Shown here: one piece after another, positions 35,701 through 47,700 of the stretch
How the letters are laid out: each line of letters opens with the position of its first letter
Numbering within the stretch: the first letter of the stretch is position 1
Assembly (NCBI GenBank): GCA_026075535.2
Contig: AP026539.1
Location: forward strand, 9,858,001 to 9,922,000
Length of the DNA stretch: 64,000 bases
Direction: 5' to 3'
From: Tricholoma matsutake
Taxonomy: Eukaryota; Basidiomycota; Agaricomycetes; Agaricales; Tricholomataceae
The notes under the pieces: generated by a model
What the model was told of the DNA's origin: nothing
Seen by the model: only the letters and a program-made list of their open reading frames with translations
Database searches by the model: none
Made by a program: the position numbers and the translations under genes

Positions 35701-36475
35701 TGGACCTATCACCGTGACTCCATTCACCTTGATAGGATCCATCTCCACCTGACCCTCTGAGATAATCAGGCTGAGGTACTTAATCTTGGTCTTCTCAAAC
35801 TTGCACTTGTCCTGACAAAGGTAGAGTTTGTACCATTGAAGTTGTTCTAGGACAAGGTGCATGATGCGATGGTGCTCTTCAACCGTGCGAGTGAAGATGA
35901 GGATATTGTCAAGATAGATACAAACAACGCCTTTGAGGATGAGGTCGTGGAAGATGTTGTTCATCATGGTCTGAAAGGTGGCAGGACCATTAGTAAGGCC
36001 AAAGAACATGATGAGCAGTTCAAAAAGACCACAGTTGGTACAAAAGGCTGCCTTCCACTCATCTCCCTCCTTTATCCTCACATTGTTGTAACCCAAATGG
36101 ACATTGAACTTGGTGAAGTATTGGGCTCCATGGAGCTGGTTCACAAGTTTGGAGATGAGAGGTAATGGGTAGCAATTTTTGACCATGATGTCATTGAGCC
36201 TTCTGTAGTCTTGAACCGGTCGAAGTGAGCCATCCTTCTTCTTGACAAAGAAAAAGGGAGAGGCCATGGGTGACTTTGATGGTCAAATATGTCCAGAGGC
36301 CAGGTGCTCATCAATGAACTGGTCAAGCTGTCACTGTTATTCAGGAGAGAGAGGATAGACCTTGCAGGATGAAGGTGTTAAGGGCAAAGCCTCAACTACT
36401 TGATCTAGTCAATGTTGTCCAACGAGGTGCTTCCTCGATGAGTCATTTGGTACTAGTCTTACTCGGAGTGTCTGA
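32705..36475 (-). pseudogene. gypsy element B pol remnant, interrupted by a solo LTR
   Basis: Decayed minus-strand pol with many stops and shifts. From right to left it has a reverse transcriptase ([20 protein letters not shown], then [18 protein letters not shown] and [11 protein letters not shown] at 35587-36267), the RT/RNase H connection (KKEVQSFLGFINFY near 34650), RNase H (FCVEANSSDFAMGAMLSQQ), an integrase zinc region, and an integrase core with AYHPQTDGQTEQVNQELEQY at 32724-33446. It ends in PPPTVIKGEPQYKVESILDSR, which continues into the chromodomain at 24811-25010. The solo LTR 34710-35711 splits the RT-RNase H region. The 5' part of pol and gag are missing, the remnant stopping at the LTR of element D. 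Confidence 0.85.
34710..35711 (-). repeat. solo LTR (1002 bases) inside element B
   Basis: Begins TGATGATACTCAACC and ends GTGGACCTATCA on the plus strand. CCGT flanks both ends (34706-34709 and 35712-35715), and the pol frame of element B is continuous across it once it is removed. A diverged copy with identical termini stands at 50717-51729. TG...CA ends, 4-base duplication and about 1-kb length fit a solo LTR left after recombination. Orientation is uncertain. Confidence 0.7.
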
Positions 36476-37071
36476 TGTAAGATGATAGTGCACCTCTAGC
36501 AGGCCTTCTGCATAGAGTTGTCTGGGTTCACGCACTAAAGGGCTTCCTTAGTGGTTTCAAGTGAGTTCACATACTAAGGGGATTCCTTAGTAGTTTTGAA
36601 TGAGCTTGCAAGTTAAGGCAGTAGATTGCCTAGATCTAAACTAAGGACATCCCTACTACAAGTCGCAGTACTTATACTAGAAGGGAGGTCCCTATCATCC
36701 AATTGGAAAGGTAGATGTGTATCAAGTAAGAATAGAAACAATAAGCCTCATGCCTTGCATGAGGCATCCGATGTCACAGAGTGCTGCAGCGCAGCATGTC
36801 AATCATGAGAGTCCAATGTCACGGACCTCATGTCAAGGGGCTGTTGTATCACAGCATGTGTGGGAGTGGGTTTGGGTGCATGAAGTCGCCATGTGTCAAG
36901 GGTGCCTTCCACAGGAAGGGGATCGAACACATGTTGTCAGCATGCATTGTGTGTGTGTCTGGTGTCAAGGGCATGCCTCGGGCATGAGTCAGGGAGTGCC
37001 TCCTGTCTGGAGGGGATCATCAGGTGCATTGGGTTGGTTGGGTTCCATGAGTTACAAGGAAAATTGTAACA
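36476..37071 (-). repeat. 3' LTR of gypsy element D (596 bases)
   Basis: On the minus strand it begins TGTTACAATTTTCC after a purine tract (AGTGAGGGGGTAA) and ends CTATCATCTTACA, next to the remnant of element B. It contains short direct repeats around CACTAAAGGG and CACATACTAAGG. No second copy is present at the other end of element D in the window. Confidence 0.65.
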
Positions 37072-37194
37072 TTACCCCCTCACTATGGTCAAAAGTTCCA
37101 CCCTTTGACCCAAATCTTTGTTCCTCTTCTGTGGTCTGATCATGTGTGGTCTGGATATGTGGGTGGGTTTGTGCGGTATCAAGGGAAATCATCG

Positions 37195-37464
37195 TAGTTT
37201 TACATCTTTGTGGATGATTGGTAGTTTATTGTCTCTGCAGGTGGTCGCTAGTTTAATGTCTTTGCAGACGATCAATAGTTTAACATCTTTGTGGATGATC
37301 GCTAGTCTAATGTCTTTGCAGATGGTTGCTAGTTTAATGTCTTTGCAGACAATTGGTAGTTTAACATCTTTGCGGATGATCAATAGTTTAACGTCTTTGC
37401 AGATGGTCAGTAGTTCAACGTCTTTGCAGACGATCGATAGTTTAACGTCTTTGCGGACAATTGT
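37195..37464 (+). repeat. 27-base minisatellite, ten units
   Basis: Ten consecutive 27-base units of the form TAGTTTAAtGTCTTTGCAGA plus seven variable bases, adding up to exactly 270 bases. Units differ by point changes only. It sits between the end of pol and the 3' LTR of element D and makes a repetitive nine-residue frame on the plus strand. Confidence 0.9.
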
Positions 37465-37549
37465 TTCACACCTAGTTGTGCTCGGTGGTCTGGGGTATCA
37501 ATGTGTGGGGGTGTTGGATGGAACACAGCAGTGTCCCCAGTTCTCTGTG

Positions 37550-40500
37550 TCATCCAAATAAGAGCTGCCTTGCCAGCTCAAATCTGCTTTCTTCGTCGTA
37601 GTGGGTGTTCCACTGAAGGTCTTTCCACAGTGGTGGGTTGATCCCCACTAGTGGTCTTCTGGTCGGGGCTAGGCCATAACAGTCAATAATGAACTCTTTG
37701 GAGAAGTAGTCCTCATTGTCTAATTCTCCTTCGAAGCACCATTCTTCAAATTGTGATTTTACCCAGCCTAGGTCCATCTTTGTGCTCCTCCATGCATAGA
37801 GGCAGCATTTTGGGCAAGTCGAGGATACCCTTCTTATCCAGTCATCTCTTGTCCACCAGAATATGATTCCATGGGGGCATTCCCAAGAGGGTTGCCCTGG
37901 CAGTCTGTTTGTTCTTGGTGACTGGTCAATGACTCATCATCCAGTCGCCATGTTCTTTTTGTATTTGTCAATGGGGGGGGGGGGGGGGTGAGGGTGAAAG
38001 TAAAGGGCGTCAATGTTCAGCCAGTGTTTCGGGTTAATCGTCATTCAGCGGGTGTCAGAGGTGTCATTGTGGGGTGTCAGGGAAAGGAGGGGTTTTCTGA
38101 GTTTTCATCAGAGGTGGTGCCTCTTCTTATATGCTGTCAGGATTTCAGGGGCATTCTTCAAGTTCAATACGGGTTCCCATGTGTTCTCAGATGTCAGGTA
38201 GTCAACCCATTTCATGAGGTAATGGCATGTCTTGCCGTGCTTTTTGTGTGCGATGATCGCTTCCACCTCATATTCATTTTCTCCTTCCACAAGGTCGGGT
38301 GGTGGAGTCAGGAAGTTTCACCCATGAGTGTCATTCTCATGGTATCGTGTGAGTAAAGCTGCATGGAAGACCGGGTGGATCTTCCATCTCGGCGGCAGTT
38401 TCAGTCAGTATGTTGTTCTCGACAGGGCATCTTTGATCACAAAGGGCCCTTCTCATTTTGGTGCCAATTTTCTCATTGGGTAGCCAATCTTCAGGTTCTT
38501 GGAGTCAAGCCATACTTGCTCTCCAACCTTGAACATTTTGTATCGCCCTTTCATTTGGGCGGCCATAGTCTGTCTGGCCAGTTTGTGTGCAGCAAGAGCT
38601 TCTTTTCTCGCAGAGAGAAGTTCTTGGATTCTCTGTTCAGCAGCCAGTACATTTGTCTTTTTGTAAGGGGTGGGGATAGTGCAGGGTTGATATCCCATCA
38701 TCAAGTAAAATGGCAAATGTTTTACTGTGGAGTGTGTCTTCTGGTTGTGCGTGAATTCCACCATTGGGAGACAATGCTCCCAATCCTCTGGTTTGTTTGA
38801 ACAGAACATGCAGAGGTAAACTTCTAGCTCTTGGTTTACTTGCTCCATTTCTCCGTCGGTCTGGGGGTGATAGGCAGTGCTCATAGATAACTTGATTCTG
38901 AGCAGTCGTCTGAGTTCTCAGAAGAGTTTGGATGTGAATTGAGGGTCTCTGTCTGAGATGATTCTTCCAGGGAGTCCAAATCTTGTGTATACATGGTGCA
39001 GGTAAAGGTCTGCAGTGCCAAGTGCATTGATCATCTTCACGCAAGGGATAAAAATTACCCCCTTCATAAGACCATGGTCTACCATGACCATGATTGAGTC
39101 AAACCCATTTATTATGGGCAGGTCTGTAATGAAATCCGTTGTTACCAGTTCAAATGGTATGCTGGCATCGGATGATATTGGTGTCGGTGGTGGGGTCGTC
39201 AGGTGTGTGTTGATCTTCATCTGCTGGCACTTTGCACAGCCTTTGACATATTTCTTTATGAAATTGGCCATTCCTGGCCACCAGTAGTCTCGTTGGATCA
39301 GTTCAATTGTTTGCCATTGTCCAGGGTGTCCTGTCGTGATGCTATCATGGTACTTCTGTATGATCGCTTGGTGGAGGGTTTTGTCCTGTGGCATGTAGCA
39401 TCTGTCTTTGAAAAGGGCAGGCCATCTTCAAATTTCCAGTCCTCCAATGCAGATTTGATTGGGGGAGTTCCATTGTTCTTCAGGGCTCATAAAGCGTCAT
39501 TTACAAGGTCATCCTTCATGATTGCTGAGACCAGGGCTCCCTGGAGTTCAGCATCAATCATTTTCACAAATAATTCATCTGCGAGGATGGTCTTGTCCTC
39601 GTTATCTGTGTCTTCTTTGGCTACGTGATCTGCCCTCTTTGATAGGGCATCTGATTGTATCATCTGTGATCCCGGTACATGTTGCAGCTTCAGGTCAAAT
39701 TGTGACAGGTAGATGCTCCATCTAGCCTGTCGTCGGTTCAGTTTCTGTGCCTGACAGAAATATGTCAGGTTCTTGTGATCAGATAGTACCATCACAGGGA
39801 ACAGCATCCCCTGTAGGTAGTGTCTCCATGTTTCTAGCACTCGGATTACTCCCAGTAGTTCCCTGTTGTATATCTCATAATTTCTTTCCACTTTGTTGAA
39901 AGAATGTGAGATGTAACCACATGGGTGCCAGTCTCCATTGGTGTCCTGTTGTCTGAGTACCGCACCTGTTGCAAATTTTGAGGCATCAGATTCCACCACA
40001 AATGGTTTCATTGCGTCTGGCATCAGCAGTACTGGAGTTTCATTGAACTTCCTTTTTAGCACATTAAATGACTGCTGGCAGTCATTCATCCATTCGAAAT
40101 TTTGGTTCTTCTTCATCAAATCATTTAGCAGTCTGGCCAGATCTGCGAAGTGTCCAATGAATCTTCGATAGAAGTTTCCAAATCCTAGGAAGGATCTTAC
40201 ATCCTTCACTGTCCTTGGCATGGGCCAGTCTTTGATCCCAGCCAGTTTTGTGTTGTCCATTGCAAGTTCATTGGGCCTGATGATCATGCCCAAGAAGTCA
40301 ACTTGTACATTGAACTTGCACTTCTCTATTTTCAGGTAGAGGTCGCATTGTCATAGTCATTCAAGGACCCTTTTGGTCCTTATTTGGTGTTCTTCTTCTG
40401 TCTTCAAGAAGATCAGGATGTTGTCCATATAGATGATGAGCCATCCTTTGTCTATCATGTCTCAGAAGAGATTGTTCATCATGGCCTGGAATGTTGCCGG

Positions 40501-42347
40501 TGAGTTGCATAGCCCAAAGAACATCACCATTGGTTTGAATAGCCCTTGGTTAGTCTTGAATGCTGCCTTCCACTCATCTCCTTTCTTTATCCATATGTTA
40601 TGATATCCCCATCGAATATCAAGCTTTGTGAAAAATCTTGCTCCCTTCAGCTTGTCCAAGAGGTCTCCAATCAGTGGCAGGGGGTAGTTGTTCTGGATCG
40701 TTCCTTCGTTCAGATAGCGATAGTCTTGGCAAGGTCATAGAGCATCAGAGTCCTTCTTCAACACGAAGAAGAATGGGGATGCCATGGGTGATTTCAATGG
40801 TCAGATGTATTTTTTCTCCAGGTTTTCATCTAGACACTCGTTGAGTTTCTCTTGTTCTTTCGGTGTCAGTGGGTAGACTTTGCAATCTTTTGGTACAAAG
40901 CCTTCCTTCAAGTTGATCACATGATCCCATGGTTTTGATTCCAGGAATCGCTCAGATGTGGCTTTCTCAAATACCTGTCTGTATTTCTGGTATTCTGGTG
41001 GCAGTAGGTCATCTAGGGTTTGTTTGCTGGCTTCCTTCCCCTCATCCTGTTCATGTGCAAGTTGCTGGGAAATGGATGTCTTTGCTCTGATCCATGCACT
41101 TTTCGAGAGTAGATATTGTGGGGAGTCTTTGCTTCTTGTGAGCCTCGAGATCGTGTTTGTTTTCCATGTGTACGTATGGGTCGGTCCTCCATGTTCCTTG
41201 GTCAGGGGTGGTTCTTCTGGTGGTTCAAATATGCCAATGACCAGTTCTCCTCGTACGTATGCAATTAGGAGGTCTGTCACATCCTGTTCATGAGTTTCTC
41301 CTGTTGCTCATATCTCCATGCCTGTGTCTGCCAGTAGTTCCTCATCTGGCACCTCTTTGACCTTCACTTGAGGGGGAGTCTCCGGGCATAGGTACTTCAG
41401 CATTGATGGTACTGTAATTTGGGGTCCTATAATCGTGGGTCGGGGTAGCCCTTTGTTGAGGGTCATTTGTCCTGTTTTGTAGTGTCGCTTTCAAGTTCCT
41501 TTTGCCGGCGCTTCCCTCCCCTGTGTAGGTTAGCAATTTTTTTATCTTCTGTAAGATTCATCGTGTTGTGTCACATTCATTGTGTTTGCTTTTCTCCTGT
41601 TGTTCTTTCTTCTGGTTTTCTCAGGTCTTGGTGACAGCGCATCTTGCTGCTTTGAGGTTCCTATCTTCTTTATGAGTACCTCTGGTCCTGGTCTTTGTGA
41701 TGGTTTTCTGGGCTGAATCCAGTTCTTTTGCTTTCTTTTTGGAAAGCCTTTCTCTTGTTTTTGCCACAGCCAATTGTGCTCAGGCAAGGCTCTTTTCTTT
41801 CTCTTCAGAGAGCCTCTTTCTTGTTTTGGCTACGATGCATCGAATTTGTGCCATTCCATCATTGGGCACCTCCTTTCCAGTGTCAACCCTGGGAAGGTTT
41901 AGGGTGTTTGGGAGGGCCTGTTTGGCTCTTCTTGTCTTCTCCAAGATTTGTTGGATCTGAGCCTGTCATTCTTTGTCTTGGAACTCAAAGGTTCCCTTCT
42001 TCCAGTCGATGATTGGGTTTATCTCCCACAGCCACAGCAGGCCCAGGATTACTGATTCTTTGCCTAGTCCGGCAACTAGGTATTCCATTGGGTAGCTCTG
42101 TCCATTGATGTGGAGCCTCCCTTTCATGCATCTTGTGATCATTCCCTGCTTGTTCAGGGTTCCATCCATGTTTGTGGCCCGAATGGTGTGGCCTAAGGGA
42201 TATGTCCTGATCCCTTCCTGTTTGACAAATTTCAAGTTGATAAAGACTCCTCCTGCTCCAGAGTCGAGGAGCACGTTTGTTGCAACGTCTTTCTGGTTGT
42301 CTGACTCAGCTATCTGAATAGACAGGCACATAGATTGTCTATTCATG
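37550..42347 (-). pseudogene. pol of gypsy element D, decayed
   Basis: A degenerate minus-strand pol. Aspartic protease (NVLLDSGAGGVFINLKFV, 41966-42347), region before RT with DDLLPPEYQKYRQVFEKA (40801-41280), RT ([19 protein letters not shown] near 40470), RNase H ([19 protein letters not shown], 39487-40293), integrase zinc region (HPGQWQTIELIQRDYWWPGM and CAKCQQ), integrase core (MVMVDHGLMKGVIFIPC, STAYHPQTDGEMEQVNQELE), and chromodomain (YEVEAIIAHKK, YLMKWVDY, TWEPVLNL at 38108-38290). A downstream extension ends RFELARQLLFG at 37550. Frameshifts and stops separate the pieces. The protein differs clearly from elements A and B, so it is a third gypsy lineage. Confidence 0.85.
37973..37988 (+). 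repeat. G16 homopolymer
   Basis: Sixteen consecutive G between CAAT and TGAGGGTG, within element D between chromodomain and extension. On the element's coding strand it is poly-C, so it is not a polypurine tract. Confidence 0.8.
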
Positions 42348-42766
42348 GTAGCCAAGAGTACAGAACCTACGGAGACTACAGCGGTGTGTCCTTCATGAAT
42401 GGAGGGACAGCAGCTGCCTGGGCACAGGCATTTGTCAGCCAACACCAATCCAAGGGACTCAGAGAATATGCAGACTTCAGACAGAAGGTCCTAGAGGCCT
42501 TCTCACCAATCGACAATGCCGGAACTGCAAAGACAGAGATTAAGAATCTCAAACAAGGTTCAGGGAACCTCAAAGAATATGTGGCGAGTTTCCGCATCCT
42601 GAAAGACAGGACAGGAATCACCAAAGATGCAGCCATGATCGAGTACTTCATGGACGGACTGCACCCTGAATTATTGAAGAGGGTACACACTATGGAAATG
42701 GTACCCAACACTCTCGAAGGCTGGATAAAGGCAGCTTCGAAATATAAAGGCCAATGGAAATGAGCC
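42345..42766 (+). pseudogene. inverted gag fragment of a gypsy element
   Basis: An open plus-strand stretch encodes a gag core (GGTAAAWAQAFVSQHQSKG, YADFRQKVLEAFSPID, GNLKEYVASFRILKDRTG, MIEYFMDGLHPELLKRV). It is oriented opposite to the adjacent pol of element D, whose protease begins at 42347 on the minus strand. Further right, at about 42800-42970, the minus strand again shows gag C-terminal-like sequence (MLDELDEKEKE, LNLMEESGF). The gag core therefore seems inverted inside the element. Confidence 0.7.
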
Positions 42767-43058
42767 ATGGTAACTGGTGTCATATCAGGCCACTGTTCTA
42801 AAAACCCGATTCCTCCATGAGGTTGAGGGCTCATTCTTTTTCTTTTTCATCCAGTTCATCTAGCATTGTGTGGATCTTCTGGTAGGTGTCCACCCCAGTC
42901 CTTTTCTGGGTGAAGCGGTTTCAGTAGGGAGGGGGCACTGACCCTGTCTGGGTGGGGTTCTTTCCATCCTTATGGTCGGCTGTCCATCAGCTCAGGTGCT
43001 TCAAGGGACAAATGAGTGGACCCATCCATGAGCTTTTGATCCCTCATTCACTCTTTTG

Positions 43059-43778
43059 TAGTGTTTAAAGGTCCGGTTAATGCAACCGAAAAAATGACCG
43101 CAACCAAACTGAACTGGACTGAATGCAACCGGACCATCAGTTGCGGTTGCCCACATTTGGGGTCGTTCTGGTTGCCGGTTGCCTCATTTTGAAAATATTT
43201 GAAAACCGTTAAAAGACTGGTTGCCATCAGTTGCAACCAGTCTTTCTGCAGTGCATAAAAGATGTGTACATTGCAGGAAAAAACCCGTGAGTCAGGTCGC
43301 CATGAGGTGCGGGTTCCCTTCCCATGAGGACATACCCCATGAGTCATGTCACCATGAGGCATGGATTGCTCATATCCATAATAATTTGCTGAAAAGATAT
43401 GAAATTATTATGGAAATGAGAAACCTGCACCTCATGGTGACCTGACTCGCAGGTTATATCATCGCAGGAAAGGAACCCACACCTCATGGTGACATGACTC
43501 GCAGGTTTTTTCCCGTGATGTACAAAATTATTACAGAAATGAGAAACCCGCACCTCATGGTGACATGACTCGCAGGGTATATCATCACGGGGAAGGAACC
43601 CACCCCTCATGGTGACTAAGACCAGTCTTAACCGGTTTTTTGGGGGCAACCAAACCAATGTGGACCGGTCCTACTCAGTTTGGTTGCGGTTGCCCCATAT
43701 CTGGGTCGGTCCGGTTGCGGTTGCGGTTGCCCCTCTTGGAGGTCAAAAAACCGGACCAAACTGGACCTTTAAACACTA
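43059..43778. mobile_element. hAT-type MITE 1, 720 bases
   Basis: Perfect 16-base terminal inverted repeats TAGTGTTTAAAGGTCC are flanked by the perfect 8-base duplication CTCTTTTG (43051-43058 and 43779-43786). TIRs beginning TAGTG with 8-base duplications are the hAT signature. The interior encodes no transposase. It holds several copies of a CCTCATGGTGAC...GACTCGCAGG unit on the plus strand and two inverted copies (around 43288-43360), plus GGTTGCGGTTGC repeats near the ends, so it could fold back on itself. Confidence 0.88.
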
Positions 43779-44179
43779 CTCTTTTGTAAGGGTTGTGAGC
43801 TGTCTGCTGTATATTTGCATAGAGATGCAAGGTTGAGAATATCATTTTGGAGTTTCTTCCATCCTGGAAAAGACAAGGCAGAACAAGAAGACGAAAGAAA
43901 CAATGAAGAAAGGAGAGCCCTCTCTTGACATCAACTGACTAACAAACCAAGAACATGTGGAACACCTCCGAAAGGGATTGTGTTTCATCTGCCACCAAAC
44001 CAGACATCACCCTGCACCTGGAGAATTTGGTCCTTCAACTAGAACAAGTGGTCAGTAGTACATGCAATCAGAATGGTAATCAGAAGATGCTCTTACCATA
44101 TCCAAGAACAGATGAGTATCAGCCTCATCCTGTGCCATAGATGTACAACCCCCTGGAAATGTGTCTTAAGCTTGATTAG

Positions 44180-44736
44180 TCACTGATATGCAGTGAGGTT
44201 GAGTGATTTTTGCTCGAAACATTTGTGTCTCTCAAATGTATTAAAAAAGTTGGTTGACATAAATATATGCATGTGTGCTTACCTGTCTGTTCTTGATTCT
44301 TCATCCTCAGTGCCTTCATCATCATCATTGTTATCTTCATGCATCCAAACACCATCATTGAGCAATCCAGCCTCTATTATGGAGTGGATAGGTGCAAACA
44401 TGTCAATGACACATGGAATCAAGCAAGCTGCATGCTCAAATTGTCCGAGCTGCTCTCCCCTGTAAAACATAATGAAATCAAAGATACAGTATAAAAGAGA
44501 TGCATATACTTAATCTCAGGAACCTTTTTCTGTTCCTTCTTGCTTTTGGGCAATTGGCGCCAGAGATTGTTCATGAGTTCATCATAAATCTTTTGGCAAT
44601 GTACTTGTTGGTCTGACAAAGGGGCAGCAGATGATTGTTGGTCTGATGAAGGGGCAAAAGTAGATGATGGGGAAGGGGGGCTTGAGCTGGAGGTGGGCAT
44701 GATGAGAGTCAGAGGAAGAGAAGCAGACCCAAACAT
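44180..44736 (-). pseudogene. truncated DUF6698-like ORF, divergent from the transposase
   Basis: From the ATG at 44736 (MFGSASLPLTLIMPTSSSS) the frame continues YDELMNNLWRQLPKSKKEQKKVPEIK. Spliced with GTATAT...TTACAG, it reads GEQLGQFEHAACLIPCVIDM, FAPIHSIIEAGLLNDGVWMHE and an Asp/Glu stretch, then ends at a stop at 44180-44182. From memory this is the N-terminal part of a family extremely common in Agaricomycetes (I believe DUF6698), whose members are normally much longer. The C-terminal two thirds are missing here. Its start faces the transposase start with only 48 bases between. Confidence 0.5.
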
Positions 44737-44784
44737 TGAATGAGTTGATCATGTGACTTTGGACTTGGATGCATTCTTTTCACA

Positions 44785-47700
44785 ATGGCTGTCTGTTATG
44801 TCTGTAGCAAGACCTTCAACCAAAATGTCAGCACTCATGCCATTTATGCTCATATACGCGAATGTGAAAAGAAAAATGGCAAGAAGAAACAGTTTAATTA
44901 TGTGCCAGTTGAACAATGCATCACCAAGTCTTCAAGTAGCCAGCAGCCCAACGAGGCCGATATTCCAGCTGATGGACCTGACCCTCTTGGCACCAACTAC
45001 CTGCCAAATTCATCAATCATGTCATATCCCTTCCCCAATTTCACAACGTCTCATAGCTACAGGCCAAAGATGTGGATTTGGAACAAAGACTCAGCCCTGA
45101 AACCACTCCTATGAGCCCACAGCTAAAGAACCCACAGCCAATTCCAGCTGTGATCATGCACAATACTACTCCGAACTCATTTGGGGTCTTCTGTCGATAT
45201 CTTGGATGCTTCCCCTCCCATGACTCCAATGAGGCTCAGTCAATTGATTATGCTTGTGATGCCACCACCTTTGACAATGTGCAGCAAGCTGAAGAAGAGC
45301 GAGGACTAGCCAAAGCCAACCAGCAGCAACCGACACTGCAACTAGATGAGAAACCTCTTCATTATCCATTTCCAAACTGTGCTCACTTTCAACTCATTCA
45401 CTGGTTCTATGGAAATCACGTCAAGACAATTGACAATTTCCAGTGGCTCATTGATGAAATACTGCTCAGTCCAGACTTCAGAATCAAACACATTGAAGGC
45501 ATGGATGTCAAGCGTGAACTCAAGCGACTTGACAAAGCTACAATGATGAATTCCATCTATTGTTACTGTGGGTGCATCTTCTTCTCTCCAGAACTTGAAG
45601 CACGTATTGGGGGGAGGGAGCTTTATTGTAACACTTGATTGCTCCCAGCCTTCCAATGGGGGAAACAGAGGGTTGATGTCAGTTGTCATAGGTATTACTG
45701 GTGGTATCGTGGCTTGCTCAAAGGGATCACTTGTGCATTTACTAGAAAGTCATTCTTCAATTTTCATCTCAGGGGCTTTCAATCATGGTGGAAGCCTTCT
45801 GATGGAGAGGAGCCCCAGCAGGTCCATTGTGAAGTCTATAACTCTGAGACATTTTTGGAGATGGAAGAGGAAATACCACCACTGTCAGCACAGGACATCT
45901 AAGGCAGCATCTGGGAGTCTGTCATTGCACCAATCATGCTGTATTCAGATGCTACTCACCTCACAAAATTTGGTACAGCCTCACTCTGGCCAATATACAT
46001 GTATATGGGCCTGTTATTGCAGTATATCAGGTCCAAGAAATCCTCATTTGCGGCATTCCATCTGGCCTATCTCACATCAGTCTGTCTGCAAACATTTCAT
46101 TTGTTTAAGTCCAACTGACATATTGAAACAGCTTCCAGGCTATGTGGCAGAGAAATACCAAGAGGCTTATGGCATTGCCCCAACCAAAGACATGCTAACA
46201 CATCTCAAGAGCAAATTGATACAGGCAATTTGGGTGCTGTTGCTATCGCCAAAGTTCATGCTCGCCTATGTCAAAGGCATGGTCCTTGTTTGTGCCGATA
46301 ACATCAAGAGGTGCCTCTATCCTAGGTTCTTTGTATACATGGCAGATTATCCAGAAAAGTGTGATCCTCAAATCTCTCACTTCAATTGTGTTAATTGTCA
46401 TTGGTATATCCATAGAGTGCTGATGACATGCACAAAGCACTTGGGACGTTGCCTCTGCCCACATTGCCTTGTAGAGAAGAAGTATGTCTCAGAACTGGGT
46501 ACATTGAATGATTGGAGGTGACAGAAGCATCTCCGCATTGACAGCAAGCACATGAGATCTTGTGTTGAACAGGCACGTAAGCTTATCTTTGAGAAGGGTC
46601 ATCTTGTCAATGGAACAGCTGTTGCATGGATTTTGGGTGATCAATCATTAACTCCTACATGGGTGAGTTCTTCACGATCATGATATTTGAATTTATTGAT
46701 GTAATATTTGTCCAGAATGCATTTTCTCAAGTGTTACTTCCCCTCGGTGTAAACTATTTCAACATGTTCATCATCAATTTCCTCCACAAAGTCAAACTCA
46801 GTGTTTGGAGAGCATTATTTCAACACAACTTGCAGATTCTCTATACTGTCAGTGGTAATGCAGTAGTAGAATTGGATAAGCAGTAGGAGTCCATCACTTC
46901 AACTCTGCATACACTGAATGAGTAGCCACAGATACCACACAGTTTCACCTTTTGGTCAATCAACAATTTGCCACTTTTGCCAAAATGTTTCCGATCTGAA
47001 GCAACTGGCTGCTCGAGACTTTGAAGATCTGCTGCAGGTATGAGCATACTGATATGTACTAGGCTAGTGTCATCTTATTAACCAACATCCATATAGTGTG
47101 CTCTTCCTTGTTTTGAGGGATTGATCCACCCGCCATACAATGCAATAGTGCTCAATATGTTATTCATCATTGCTCTCTGGCATGGATTTGGAAAGATGAA
47201 GATACATACTGACATCAGTGCCCAAATATCTTGAGGCATGACCACTGAACTAGGATGGGTCCTGCAACAATACAAGAGGAAAGTCTGCTCACATTTTCAT
47301 ACACAGGAGACTCCAGCCAAACACAACCATTGCATGCATTGATTTGCCAAGCAAGGAGAACAAGCCATGCTCAACACCAATAATCGACACAGTCGCACAG
47401 TTAAAAAGGAATACAATGATAACACATACAAGCACCATTCTCTTGGAGACTACATGGATGCCATTATTCACTTCGGAGCAAAACCATCTCTCAGCTCCCA
47501 GACCATTTGTTACCATTCATTTCTTTTGTGACAGAGGCTGATTCTTGTCATAAACCAATCTTCAGGGTGAAGCTGATCATCAAGATCCAAAGCAACTGTA
47601 CAAGAGGACCAATAAATGTGGCCATGAAAAGCAAATCGGAAGACATCGTGCACAAAAGGAAAAGCTGCATGACATCCATGAGAAGATATGTCGAGTGCAC

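Noticed and set aside
36781..37139. plus frames of 68-140 codons within the LTR of element D
   Set aside because: They fall inside the LTR and between LTR and minisatellite and have Cys/His/Gln-rich translations typical of CATG-rich repeats, not of a gene.
37195..37464. CRISPR-like array
   Set aside because: Units are contiguous 27-base tandem copies without spacers, in a eukaryotic transposon.
37118..37561. 147-codon plus frame with regular Leu/Ser repeats as a repeat protein
   Set aside because: Its regularity follows directly from the 27-base minisatellite, which leaves every frame open or closed periodically; no domain or start support.
43221..43658. ORFs of 74-104 codons inside MITE 1
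   Set aside because: They are created by the repeated CCTCATGGTGAC units; no transposase-like sequence.
43049..43788. 10-base target duplication ACTCTTTTGT, implying a Mutator-type element
   Set aside because: Two of the ten bases belong to the TIR (TA...TA ambiguity); with the TIR starting TAGTG the duplication is 8 bases, as in hAT elements.
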